NCBI GenBank assembly: GCA_964404445.1
Contig: CAYOJW010000007.1
Span: forward strand, 1-64,000
DNA: 64,000 nt
Reading direction: 5' to 3'
Origin: UBA2336 sp964404445
GTDB taxonomy: Bacteria > Bacteroidota > Bacteroidia > Cytophagales > Cyclobacteriaceae
Positions 33,604-41,979 of the stretch are shown piece after piece. The notes beneath the pieces were generated by a model. It made no database searches and was not told the DNA's origin. It saw only the letters and a program-made list of their open reading frames with translations. Numbering within the stretch: position 1 is the stretch's first letter; each line of letters opens with the position of its first letter. The translations under genes and the position numbers were made by a program.

Positions 33604-34884
33604 TTACTTTTTTTTGCACGGGAGGTTATAATTAAGGTAAATGCTACCCCAGTAATGAGCACGACCTTCCTGATTATTGATCGTATATTCGGCTGACCTT
33701 CGTGTAAATTGTACACGTGCGGTAAGCCCAATGGGAAACCAAACATTAACACCAAAGTCGGTTATAAATACCCAGTCCGAAACTTCTGTAGTTGTCAACT
33801 CGTGCGGATTATCCTTGAATTGCCCCTGTAAGAGGGCATTGTAGATCACATATTGCATCCGTGCTGAAGCAAACGCAAAAATTCTCGGCATATCTTCCTC
33901 TGCAATAACCTGATTCACATAGTTGGTCGGGGAAATATTGAAATTATACCACTCCTTCAAATGACCGAATGTAGTGGCAAGTCCGGCCGTTACGTTTGTA
34001 TAATAACCGACAGTCACCTCATGCATTGCAATAGCTTTCCATGTTCCGCGTGTGTAAAAATTTTCTGACGTAGATAAAAGCCTCTTGTGCCCCAATGTCA
34101 GCAGTCCCGTAAGCTCACCTCCATCTGATATCTGGTTGTGCCATCCCACAGGTATCGGCCTTGTACCCTTACCCGATTTCAAGTTTCGTTCGTGTACCCA
34201 TGACTGAAACTTGTTGCCGATGTTCGTTCCGAGTAAGCCTATGGCGAAAGCCTGATAGAAGGCCTGACGCGAATCGCTGTTTATATGCGATGGCTTTTGA
34301 AAGAAAGTACGGTTGAATGAAAGTGCAAGGATTCCGCCATAAGGTCGATCATCCTCTACCGGAGCTGTACTACCAATGTCAAGCGGAGTGAAGGCTCCAT
34401 ATCCCAGTGTGATTGAAGTAAGTTTCCCGTGTTCGAGATCATTACGTTTCCAGTCAGTACGGCTTTTACGCACACTATCATACCGTGACAAACCTGCCTT
34501 ACTCTTTTTCTCCCAACGGCTTATGCTCATGTTTCGTTTAGCTTCGCCCAGCCAGTGTAAAGGGCTTATCCCCTCAAACATTTTTCCGGATACACCAAGC
34601 GATACGCCCATGGTATAGTTACGATCTTCGTTCTTTTTCGGATAGAACATATCCTGATCAACATAAACCATAAGCCCAAAGCGATCATAGCATGAATTAT
34701 CCGTTGTGTTTTCCGGAAAAGGAGTAAAGGAGCCTTCATGGATACCAGAAGGGTTGAGATTTTCCAAAAGAGAATCATACTTATGCTTCAAAGAGTCACG
34801 ACTATTTTTTAATGAATCATATCGCGATTGAGCAACTGTTAAATAAGTAGTTAACAATAAGAGTGCGCTAAAGGTTATTTTCAT
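33604..34884 (-). CDS. LpxR-like lipid A 3'-O-deacylase
   Basis: Outer-membrane barrel of the LpxR family (DUF2219), which removes the 3'-linked acyloxyacyl chain from lipid A. Signal peptide (MKITFSALLLLTTYLTVAQS), then a coiled-coil-like N-terminal insert (SRYDSLKNSRDSLKHKYDSL), the family motif DQDMF...DRNYTMG, the catalytic-type WVHE and the P-x-GWHNQI motif. The 426-residue length is a little longer than LpxR (about 320) because of the insert. The ATG at 34884 gives the signal peptide. Between a small Cys/His protein and the protease in one run of genes. Confidence 0.82.
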   Translation of the reverse strand: MKITFSALLLLTTYLTVAQSRYDSLKNSRDSLKHKYDSLLENLNPSGIHEGSFTPFPENTTDNSCYDRFGLMVYVDQDMFYPKKNEDRNYTMGVSLGVSGKMFEGISPLHWLGEAKRNMSISRWEKKSKAGLSRYDSVRKSRTDWKRNDLEHGKLTSITLGYGAFTPLDIGSTAPVEDDRPYGGILALSFNRTFFQKPSHINSDSRQAFYQAFAIGLLGTNIGNKFQSWVHERNLKSGKGTRPIPVGWHNQISDGGELTGLLTLGHKRLLSTSENFYTRGTWKAIAMHEVTVGYYTNVTAGLATTFGHLKEWYNFNISPTNYVNQVIAEEDMPRIFAFASARMQYVIYNALLQGQFKDNPHELTTTEVSDWVFITDFGVNVWFPIGLTARVQFTRRSAEYTINNQEGRAHYWGSIYLNYNLPCKKK

Positions 34885-34921
34885 AGTCTTTACTTTAATG
34901 ATTTTTATAAGGGTTCTCTGG

Positions 34922-35122
34922 TTACTGAGTGTGACACTCTCTGCAACAATAGAAACAACCGTTCGTTTGCCTGTATGTTTTCTTTGCTTCAACCACAGCA
35001 GTGTGACAGTTGTAATGTACACCTAAGTCTTTTACAGATTCAGGGAAAAAGGAACAAGTTCTAACATGAACCTCGTGATCGCCATTGCTTTGAGCATTGT
35101 GATTTACATAGTACCGGGTCAT
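34922..35122 (-). CDS. small Cys/His-rich protein, conserved in Bacteroidota
   Basis: A 66-residue protein (MTRYYVNHNAQSNGDHEV...) with His/Cys positions HEVH, C, C and a C-terminal CFYCCRECH, which looks like a zinc-binding or disulphide knuckle. I have seen closely similar small hypothetical proteins in other genomes from memory, so it is a real gene despite its size. No signal peptide. It ends 37 bases before the LpxR-like ATG, so it probably heads that operon. Function unknown. Confidence 0.8.
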   Translation of the reverse strand: MTRYYVNHNAQSNGDHEVHVRTCSFFPESVKDLGVHYNCHTAVVEAKKTYRQTNGCFYCCRECHTQ

Positions 35123-35169
35123 AATCAGGTGGGGTTAAATTGAACATGATACCAAGACATAAAATAAAA

Positions 35170-35208
35170 ATCCCGTAGGGGGAAGAACATCTCTTCTCCC
35201 TACGGGAT
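35170..35208 (-). terminator. terminator-like hairpin upstream of small Cys/His gene
   Basis: 17-base arms (35170-35186, 35192-35208) with one mismatch and a 5-base loop; minus-strand transcript would end in TTTTTATTTT. It carries a CCCGTAGGG core reminiscent of RAYT/REP palindromes. It stops transcription coming from the direction of the candidate small RNA before the operon. Confidence 0.6.
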
Positions 35209-35340
35209 GTATCAAATCTAACGAAATTAAAATTGATCTGGAAAACGATTGGCCGGATTTATTTTAAACCCGGGTAAAAGAATTAAATTTAAAGGTTTTT
35301 AGCACTCACGGGCATGTGCCTACAGCACGGGAATCTGTCA

Positions 35341-35470
35341 GCAAAAAGAAAAGAACTCCACCAACTGGCGGAGCCCCTCTCCTAACCTAAATCTAAACTC
35401 TACTCTATAATCATTTTGTCCTGTCCTGCCCTCTCTTTGTTGGTCAAGAAGTCCAACAAAGGCGGAGGGA
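35341..35470 (-). ncRNA. candidate small RNA
   Basis: On the minus strand: a strong 5' hairpin (9-bp stem CTTTGTTGG/CCAACAAAG at 35435-35461, extended by CCCTC/GAGGG across a bulge), a purine-rich single-stranded linker (AGGACAGGACAAAATG), and a 3' hairpin CTCCGCC/GGTGGAG (35356-35373) followed by TTCTTTTCTTTTT, an intrinsic terminator. The plus strand lacks the T-tract, so the strand is clear. A four-codon ORF (ATGATTATAGAGTAG) after the purine stretch could make it a leader instead. Confidence 0.45.
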
Positions 35471-35548
35471 TAATAAACATGAATTTGCAGGGAAATTGAA
35501 TATTTTTAACCTTCATAAACAATCAAATGGGAGCGTGAAAATTTTTTG

Positions 35549-35556
35549 TAACTTTG
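35549..35556 (+). promoter_or_regulatory. promoter of toxin-antitoxin pair
   Basis: Perfect -7 box TAACTTTG, 18 bases before the antitoxin ATG at 35575; supports that start over 35554. Confidence 0.55.
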
Positions 35557-35574
35557 AATCATAACAATATTTGT

Positions 35575-35820
35575 ATGTACAGACAAATTATTACACCCGA
35601 TGAGCATAACCACAGCATTGACCTGCCCAAAAAATTTTTTGGAAAAAAGGTAGAGGTGATTATGATGGAACTTGGCGATACGCCTGCCGATACATCCAAA
35701 CCAAAGCCTCCTGCCGGAAAGAAAGTAACGACAGCCGAATTGCTGGAAACTTTCGGGGCTGGCTCCGGCTTTCCTTCCATTGAAGAGATTCGTTCAACAG
35801 CCTGGCCGGAAAAATGGTGA
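35575..35820 (+). CDS. antitoxin of PIN-type pair
   Basis: An 81-residue protein. Its first 30 residues (YRQIITPDEHNHSIDLPKKFFGKKVEVI) match the beta-hairpin start of the DUF2281/AbrB-like antitoxins often found with PIN toxins; the C-terminus (TTAELLETFGAG... EEIRSTAWPEKW) is the toxin-wrapping tail. The ATG of the toxin overlaps its stop (ATGGTGA). It should bind the toxin and repress the shared promoter. Confidence 0.85.
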   Translation: MYRQIITPDEHNHSIDLPKKFFGKKVEVIMMELGDTPADTSKPKPPAGKKVTTAELLETFGAGSGFPSIEEIRSTAWPEKW

Positions 35821-36182
35821 TTTTCGATACGAACATTCTTATTGAGCTGTACCGGGGAAACGTTTCGGTTAAACAGGAAGTGCAGCAGATGAAGGCCGAT
35901 GTGTTTTATGTAAGCTGCATTACCCTTGCCGAGTTTATGGCAGGCGCCCGCAACAAAGAGGAGTTGAAAAAAATCGGGAAGCAACTGGATAAATACACTT
36001 CTATACCTATCAATATTGAAATTACAGGCATCTTTATTGATCTTTTTAAAACCTATACACTCAGCCACAAGCCCGGCATAGCCGACACCCTGATAGCCGC
36101 TACCGCGCTTTACTACGACCTGCCTGTTTTTACCTATAATAAAAAACATTTTCAATTTATTCCGGGTATTAAACTCATTTAA
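35814..36182 (+). CDS. PIN domain toxin (VapC-like RNase)
   Basis: A 122-residue PIN nuclease with acidic active-site residues Asp5 (FDTN), Glu40 (LAEF) and Asp91 (IADTLIA), and the C-terminal YNKKHF where the fourth acid is replaced by His, as in many VapCs. Such toxins cut tRNA or rRNA. The start overlaps the antitoxin stop by seven bases, the classic toxin-antitoxin arrangement. Convergent with the FISUMP gene. Confidence 0.92.
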   Translation: MVIFDTNILIELYRGNVSVKQEVQQMKADVFYVSCITLAEFMAGARNKEELKKIGKQLDKYTSIPINIEITGIFIDLFKTYTLSHKPGIADTLIAATALYYDLPVFTYNKKHFQFIPGIKLI

Positions 36183-36303
36183 CCAATTCATCCGTACCCT
36201 CAAACAAAAAGTAAAGCCCTACGATGAACATATCACCTTCGGGCTGTTACTTCATTAAACTTAACCTAAACTTTATTTAATATTCATCTCTTTCTCATCA
36301 CCT

Positions 36304-37635
36304 TTAATCCTTGATGCAGCGACATGCAAGACCATTTGCACGATTTGCAACCGCTGCGTTATAAGAGGTAGTGTACCGGATACGAATTGATCTGGTCGCA
36401 TCAAGGTCTGCATCTACGGTTGAAGTCCAATAATGACCTTGAGTTGCGAGCGATGAGAATACTCCATCAGCTCCTCCTCTAAAACTGGTATGCGTTAATT
36501 TCAGTTTTGTAAAACCATCCGAGATACTCGTAATATTCTCAGCCGCCCATTCTTCTCTTGTAGGGATCCGCCATCCGGAAGGACAAGGATTATTGGTACC
36601 ATTTACCCCCTGCCACAGGCTCGTGTTTTCTGGACTTCTCCAATCAGAAGGAGGATTTGGGGCAAGAATGAATAGAGAGTGAGCCGGGTTATTGACAGAA
36701 GAAAGTTCTGTAGTCGTATTTACACCCACCATATCGGTGTTGGCAGTACCAGTACGAGTTACGAACTGATGACCATCGGCAGCACGCCCCCATTGGAACA
36801 TATCTCCATAGTTCTGATAATTATTAACTGCATTAGCAACATTAGGTGCCCCAAGATTTCTATCAAGCCACTTTCTTCCAGTAGCATCACTATTAATAAT
36901 ACCATAAGTAACTTCCTGCCCATTGTATATAAATGTTACTGTTGTTGCCTCCCCTATGGCTCCTACAAATGGAGATTTCACCTCTATACCTGTGGTGCTT
37001 CCAGTAGCAGATTTAGGTGTTACCCCAAAACGTATGTACTTGCCCTGGGCTTCATCCTGTATTGTATATGTTAACCCGGTTGCACCAGTAATAAGTGTTT
37101 CGCCAGTACCAATCCCATCGTTAGCCATATACCATTTGAATATACTTCCGCTTTCAGCATCATTTTCAGGATCGCTATACGTATATGTTGCTGTGAGTAT
37201 TTTATTGACTTCCGTTTCTCCTGCTATGGAAACGTTCGTTGCAAGCGGTGCAGCATTTCCTGTTGTAAAGTCGACAACTTCACCATAGCCCGTACCTATA
37301 CTATTCGTGGCAAAAGCGCGAACGTGATAAGTAGTACCAGAATTGAGGCCGTGAAGCAATGTACTAAAATCGCCATCCGTATCAGTTAACTCAATTTTTT
37401 CATCATCAAGTGTCGGTATGGTCGATATACGGCTATATACAACCCCCGTAACAGTAATGGCAGAATTACCATCACTAATAATCTCTCCACCAACCATAGC
37501 AGAATTTGTAGAAATATCGGTAACTACAGCAGTGGTTACCTCAGGTACGGTTTTAGGTTTTTCTTGGTCATCATTGCATGATGCTAAGCTGATGGCTACA
37601 ACCACCAACATTGAATAAAGTAATTTTGTTTTCAT
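36304..37635 (-). CDS. FISUMP-domain lipoprotein
   Basis: Secreted lipoprotein of 443 residues with lipobox LASC (Cys20). Residues 30-130 form a fibronectin-like domain (TAVVTDISTNSAMVGGEI, VRAFATNSIG), then a second beta domain, and the C-terminal half is the Fibrobacter succinogenes major paralogous domain (DATGRKWLDRNLG, PSGWRIPTREEW, ending CRCIKD). These domains bind or display surface polymers. It lies after the M16 protease gene with 70 bases between, on the same strand, and may close the peptide-use locus. Exact role unknown. Confidence 0.87.
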   Translation of the reverse strand: MKTKLLYSMLVVVAISLASCNDDQEKPKTVPEVTTAVVTDISTNSAMVGGEIISDGNSAITVTGVVYSRISTIPTLDDEKIELTDTDGDFSTLLHGLNSGTTYHVRAFATNSIGTGYGEVVDFTTGNAAPLATNVSIAGETEVNKILTATYTYSDPENDAESGSIFKWYMANDGIGTGETLITGATGLTYTIQDEAQGKYIRFGVTPKSATGSTTGIEVKSPFVGAIGEATTVTFIYNGQEVTYGIINSDATGRKWLDRNLGAPNVANAVNNYQNYGDMFQWGRAADGHQFVTRTGTANTDMVGVNTTTELSSVNNPAHSLFILAPNPPSDWRSPENTSLWQGVNGTNNPCPSGWRIPTREEWAAENITSISDGFTKLKLTHTSFRGGADGVFSSLATQGHYWTSTVDADLDATRSIRIRYTTSYNAAVANRANGLACRCIKD

Positions 37636-37705
37636 TTTCAGGTTGTTTAAGTTATACAGTTTTATACAATCGGGTAGTCTTTATCAGTAAGTATCATACT
37701 ATGGA

Positions 37706-40522
37706 TTAATAATCAGGTTCCGTATTCAAATACTGAAAAGCAGTATTGCGCAAATCCTGAATTGTAATTTTATCAAGAATATTCTCGTAGTGCAGAATTG
37801 CTTCAGGGCTTTCTCTGTATTTATACTTATCCGCCAGGTACTTAATCCAAAACCCATTATCTACCATATTTACCTTATACAATTCCTTCTTTGAAGAAAT
37901 TACCTTTTGATAGGTATTAAGATCAATGTCATCCAGCTTAATCTTTTCAATTTCTTCTATAGCGGCTGCAATCATTTGATCAGCCCTGCTACGTGCAGTT
38001 TCAAATCGGACAAAGAAATTATAGCTTCCCCCTGATTGTCTTGAATAACTCATTATTGTTGCTACCGCATAAGTACCACCTTCATCACCTCTTAACCGGT
38101 TTCTGAGCTTAGAGCGCAGAATTTCATTTAAAAGATCTATTTTTAGGTTAGCGGTATCATTAAAGTTGTACTTACCCGAAAAATGAAGCTGAATACTTGC
38201 ACTCGTTTCAGAATTCATTTTAATGGTCTTAGTCATTCTTGCTGATGTCAATGTAGGCGTCAATAATTCACCTGGGTGTTCTCTTCTATTGGTTGCTCTG
38301 AGAGTTCCTAAATACTTTAAAATAACAGGTTCACATTCCTGAATATTAAAATTTCCCGTTATAACAAATGTGAAATCACTGGCATCTGAAAAACGCTCCT
38401 GAAATATTTGATAGACCCTGTCTAATTTTATTTTCTTTAACGACCCGTATGATAATTGCTTATCATCACGATCATTCGTGTTCACGGAGCCATCTTTCAA
38501 CACGTTTTGAATGCTATCATTTTTGAGATACTCTTGCTGAGAAATCCAAAGATTAAAGGCTTTTTCGTTCTTATTGGGTGCTGTGAAATACAGATAAACA
38601 AGTTGGATCATGGCCTCAAAGTTTTCGCGTGTTGATGAACCGATAATTCGTTCTTCATCTTCGGTGATAGAAGAATATACCTTCACACCCTTATCAGCTA
38701 AATATTCTTTTATCTCGTTTTGATCAAACCCACCAACTCCGCTTGCGTTTATAATGCTTGAAGCAACACATGCGTTGAAATAGTCATCCCCGGAATAAAG
38801 TGACGAGCCTCCCGGACTGAACGCTTGCAATAAAATTTTATCACCCTGACCCCCGGTTGGGTTTACAGATTTTAAAATAATTCTGCTTCCATTTATCAAC
38901 TTTAACTCTTTCACTCCAACACTGCCAATCGTTGTTTCGCCAGCTATTAATTCCTGATTTAACTGTGGGATTTTATTCCCAGGGATCAGACCGGTAATGC
39001 TATTTGTATGCACGGCACGTGCGGGGAACGAATCAATATTCAGCTTTTTAACCTCCCTGATCCAATTATTTACAGTATTCTCGTCCAGCATCATTAAGTT
39101 TTCAGCAGAAGCACTAACTACTATATCTATATTCTTTGTCATGCTCAGCCATTCCTGTATAAGAAGATTAACCTCCTCTAAGGAAATTTCTTCGATGAGA
39201 TTGTTATTCAATTCGCGCTCATATTCAGGAGCAGGAGCAGCAGCGTTGAACACAAAGTGATCTACGTATCTCTCCGCCAAAGTTTCGGAACCAACAGTCT
39301 TTTTTTGACCGTATGAAACCTTAACTATTTTTTTAGCTTGAATCAACTCTTCATTACTAAACCCGTAACGCTTTATTCGCTCTAATTCTGTGATTGCGGA
39401 TTGAAACTCTGTCTTTATGGGTTGGGAGTTGTTTATTCTGATTACTGTTTGCAGGGCATCAATTTGAGCTTCGTTCCTGATAGCAGCCCTGACAATAACA
39501 CTTGAAAGATTGGCTGACATCGATTTTTCTGAAAATGCTTTAAACCGAGCCTCTGACATTTCATTACATAATCTGTCTATTATCCCCAACCTGTAATCAT
39601 TGACCTCAAGCTTTTTTCCAAATTGGTTTTGCCCGGAAACTTTTATAAGAGTTTTAAATTCGATATGCGATGAGAGCTCTTTTGTTATTTTAATGAAACT
39701 ATTCCTTCCATCGAGATTGACTTTATAGTCGTTCAAAAGGTTTTTTTCCTTGAGAGATTTTGCCGGAAACTTTATATCCGAAAACAATCGTTTTACCTGT
39801 TCTTCAACATCATCTACATTTATATTGCCAACAATTATGGCAGCCTGCCTATCCGGACGATACCAGTTATCATAAAATCTGAAAAATGACTTATGTTTAA
39901 ACCGTTCAAGGTTCTTAATCCACGCCTGACTTTCATCTGGCGGATATTTTGGGTGACGAAGAAGTCTGCTGTTATATTCTGTTATCCTTCGGCCTTCCTC
40001 ACCACTTCGCCTAATTTCTGCTATAACTACATTGCGTTCAATGTCTATTTCATCCGGATTTAACAGAAACCCATGTGCCCAATCTTTTAAAATCAAAAGG
40101 CTGTTCTTAAATAACTCTTCTTTTCCACCCGGAATTTTTAATTCATATTTCGTTCTGAGTTTACCCGTGCTGGCTCCCAGGTTATTTCGGGATATACCCT
40201 CCTTCTCAAAGTAGCTGCGGATGCCTTCGGGAAAATGCTCCAATCCGCGAAACCCCATGTGTTCTAACAGGTGCGAAAGCTGTAACTGATCTTTATCTTC
40301 ATGCAAAAGCCCTGCTTTCACAACCATCCGTAATACTATTTCATTTTCGGGTTGGTCATTTTTGCGAATGTAATAGGTAAAGCCATTGGCTAACTTGCCG
40401 TACCTGATCTGGGCATCAAAAGGAATCGGATCAAGTAGTTCTTTATTTTGACTCTGACCAAAAAGATTGTTTATGCTTACTAAAGAGATAAAAACTATTA
40501 CCAATGGGGTTAATTTCTTCAT
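37706..40522 (-). CDS. M16 family zinc metallopeptidase (pitrilysin-like)
   Basis: A 938-residue, two-domain-pair peptidase that degrades oligopeptides. Signal peptide (MKKLTPLVIVFISLVSINNLFGQ), then the inverted zinc motif HLLEH (His84, Glu87, His88) with the probable third ligand Glu169 in NVVIAEI. Two M16 halves are present, the C-terminal one without a zinc motif, as usual for this class. The ATG at 40522 yields the signal peptide. It follows SusD by 54 bases, suggesting that peptides released or imported by SusCD are its substrate. Confidence 0.9.
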   Translation of the reverse strand: MKKLTPLVIVFISLVSINNLFGQSQNKELLDPIPFDAQIRYGKLANGFTYYIRKNDQPENEIVLRMVVKAGLLHEDKDQLQLSHLLEHMGFRGLEHFPEGIRSYFEKEGISRNNLGASTGKLRTKYELKIPGGKEELFKNSLLILKDWAHGFLLNPDEIDIERNVVIAEIRRSGEEGRRITEYNSRLLRHPKYPPDESQAWIKNLERFKHKSFFRFYDNWYRPDRQAAIIVGNINVDDVEEQVKRLFSDIKFPAKSLKEKNLLNDYKVNLDGRNSFIKITKELSSHIEFKTLIKVSGQNQFGKKLEVNDYRLGIIDRLCNEMSEARFKAFSEKSMSANLSSVIVRAAIRNEAQIDALQTVIRINNSQPIKTEFQSAITELERIKRYGFSNEELIQAKKIVKVSYGQKKTVGSETLAERYVDHFVFNAAAPAPEYERELNNNLIEEISLEEVNLLIQEWLSMTKNIDIVVSASAENLMMLDENTVNNWIREVKKLNIDSFPARAVHTNSITGLIPGNKIPQLNQELIAGETTIGSVGVKELKLINGSRIILKSVNPTGGQGDKILLQAFSPGGSSLYSGDDYFNACVASSIINASGVGGFDQNEIKEYLADKGVKVYSSITEDEERIIGSSTRENFEAMIQLVYLYFTAPNKNEKAFNLWISQQEYLKNDSIQNVLKDGSVNTNDRDDKQLSYGSLKKIKLDRVYQIFQERFSDASDFTFVITGNFNIQECEPVILKYLGTLRATNRREHPGELLTPTLTSARMTKTIKMNSETSASIQLHFSGKYNFNDTANLKIDLLNEILRSKLRNRLRGDEGGTYAVATIMSYSRQSGGSYNFFVRFETARSRADQMIAAAIEEIEKIKLDDIDLNTYQKVISSKKELYKVNMVDNGFWIKYLADKYKYRESPEAILHYENILDKITIQDLRNTAFQYLNTEPDY

Positions 40523-40576
40523 AGTTGTCCGGTTACTTAACTTAGTCTGCTGCAATTTTTTTGGTGTTGTTTTATG

Positions 40577-41974
40577 TTAATACCCGGGGTTCTGTGGTTT
40601 TAGATTAGGGTTCTTGTTGCGTTCAGTTTGAGGAAGGGGATAAAGTACGTCTTGCGGATTCCATTTCGGTTTCAATAGCTTCAGCACTGCATCAGCACGA
40701 CCAGTGCGTTTCAGGTCAAGCCACCGATGCCCCCACTCTGTAAAAAGTTCTACTCTCCGCTCCTGTTCAATGGCACTCAAAATCTGGTCAAGCGATAAGG
40801 CAGATATATTGCCCAATCCTGCGCGATTCCGAATTGAATTGATATCCGACTCCGCGCTATTAAGCCCTGTAAGCTTATCCTGATGCGCCCGAGCCTCAGC
40901 CCGAATCAGGTATTGTTCTGCTAAACGCATTACCATGGAATACTCGGTCAGAGGAGCATTGGCAATATTCTGTTTGTATTTGTAAGGATGATATATCGTA
41001 GTGTACTTTCTCACCCAGGCATCAAACCTGCCATCTCCGGTTTCAAAAGCATTAACCAGTTCCATGTTTAAAACATTATTATTAAGCACCACTGAAGGGG
41101 TAAAAAAATATGCCTCATTTGTATATCCGGTAGAACCGGAAACAAGCCCCGGTCTTAATTGCCAGATGGCTTCGTAACTATTGGCTAAGAAAATATTATC
41201 AAGATCGTTTAAACTATAAGCAGGATTATCAATTACGAGTGTTGATTCTGATTCTGCGTTTACCCAATCTCCGACATATAAGTAAACTCTGGCTAACATG
41301 GCCGTTGCCACCGCTCTGTTTGGGCGTATCCTTTGGGTTTCAGCATAATTTTCATTCATCAATTCCTTAGCCGTAATCAAATCTTCTATTATTTGCTCGT
41401 ATATTTCTTGCTTGGGAGTACGCAATGCCTTAGCATTAATTGTATAATCCGTTGAGATAATCAACGGAGCATCACCAAATAAATTAACTATGTAGAAGTA
41501 GCAAAACGCGCGAATAAAAAGCGCTTCACCCTTTAGCTGAGATTTGATTCCATAGCTTACTGATGTCGAATTATCCAGACCATCAATCGCTGCATTCGCC
41601 ATATATATTATTTTGTATATGGAAACCCAAAGACCAAGAACTGCCGTGTTTTGAGCAGACAAGTCGTTCTCATCAAATTCCTGTGGATTAACAGCAGTTC
41701 TTGGATAATTTACCAACTCATCGGCCGAAAGCCCGGCCAACGTTGTTATACTACTGGCATCACCGTTTGCAAAACTCGGACTTTCAAGCATGCTCGCATA
41801 AATACCCACTAAAGCCAAGTTAGCTGTAACAGCATTATTAAATACATCGTTACTCGCAATTTTAGATTTAGGAGGGGTTACATCCAGAAAGCTTTCACAA
41901 GAAACCATCGTACATAACAACAAGCCATGCTTAAAAAGATTTATAATTCTGTCATAAAACGGTTTCATACGCAT
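40577..41974 (-). CDS. SusD/RagB-family lipoprotein
   Basis: Surface lipoprotein partner of the SusC channel, forming the lid that captures substrate. Lipobox VSC (about Cys26) and the SusD features: TPR-like helices (GEALFIRAFCYFYIVNLFGDAPLI), and the C-terminal EQERRVELFTEWGHRWLDLKRTG and YPLPQTERNKNPNLKPQNPGY. Length 465 is typical. Five bases after the SusC stop. With the M16 protease downstream, a RagAB-like peptide importer is more likely than a glycan one. Confidence 0.95.
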   Translation of the reverse strand: MRMKPFYDRIINLFKHGLLLCTMVSCESFLDVTPPKSKIASNDVFNNAVTANLALVGIYASMLESPSFANGDASSITTLAGLSADELVNYPRTAVNPQEFDENDLSAQNTAVLGLWVSIYKIIYMANAAIDGLDNSTSVSYGIKSQLKGEALFIRAFCYFYIVNLFGDAPLIISTDYTINAKALRTPKQEIYEQIIEDLITAKELMNENYAETQRIRPNRAVATAMLARVYLYVGDWVNAESESTLVIDNPAYSLNDLDNIFLANSYEAIWQLRPGLVSGSTGYTNEAYFFTPSVVLNNNVLNMELVNAFETGDGRFDAWVRKYTTIYHPYKYKQNIANAPLTEYSMVMRLAEQYLIRAEARAHQDKLTGLNSAESDINSIRNRAGLGNISALSLDQILSAIEQERRVELFTEWGHRWLDLKRTGRADAVLKLLKPKWNPQDVLYPLPQTERNKNPNLKPQNPGY

Positions 41975-41979
41975 ACTTC

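Larger units (their letters stand above)
35123..35574. other. 450-base noncoding region
   Basis: Between the small Cys/His gene (-) and the antitoxin gene (+). Contains, left to right, a terminator-like hairpin (35170-35208), a GC-rich REP-like sequence near 35310-35335, a candidate small RNA with its own terminator (35341-35470, minus), and the TA promoter (35549-35556). No credible ORF. Confidence 0.6.

Noticed and set aside
35559..36203. 214-residue minus-strand ORF antisense to the toxin-antitoxin pair
   Set aside because: Shadow of two clearly real overlapping plus-strand genes with promoter and motifs.
36205..36255. Inverted pair AGTAAAGCCC/GGGCTGTTACT between toxin and FISUMP genes
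   Set aside because: Weak stem with bulge and no T-tract; not called as a terminator.
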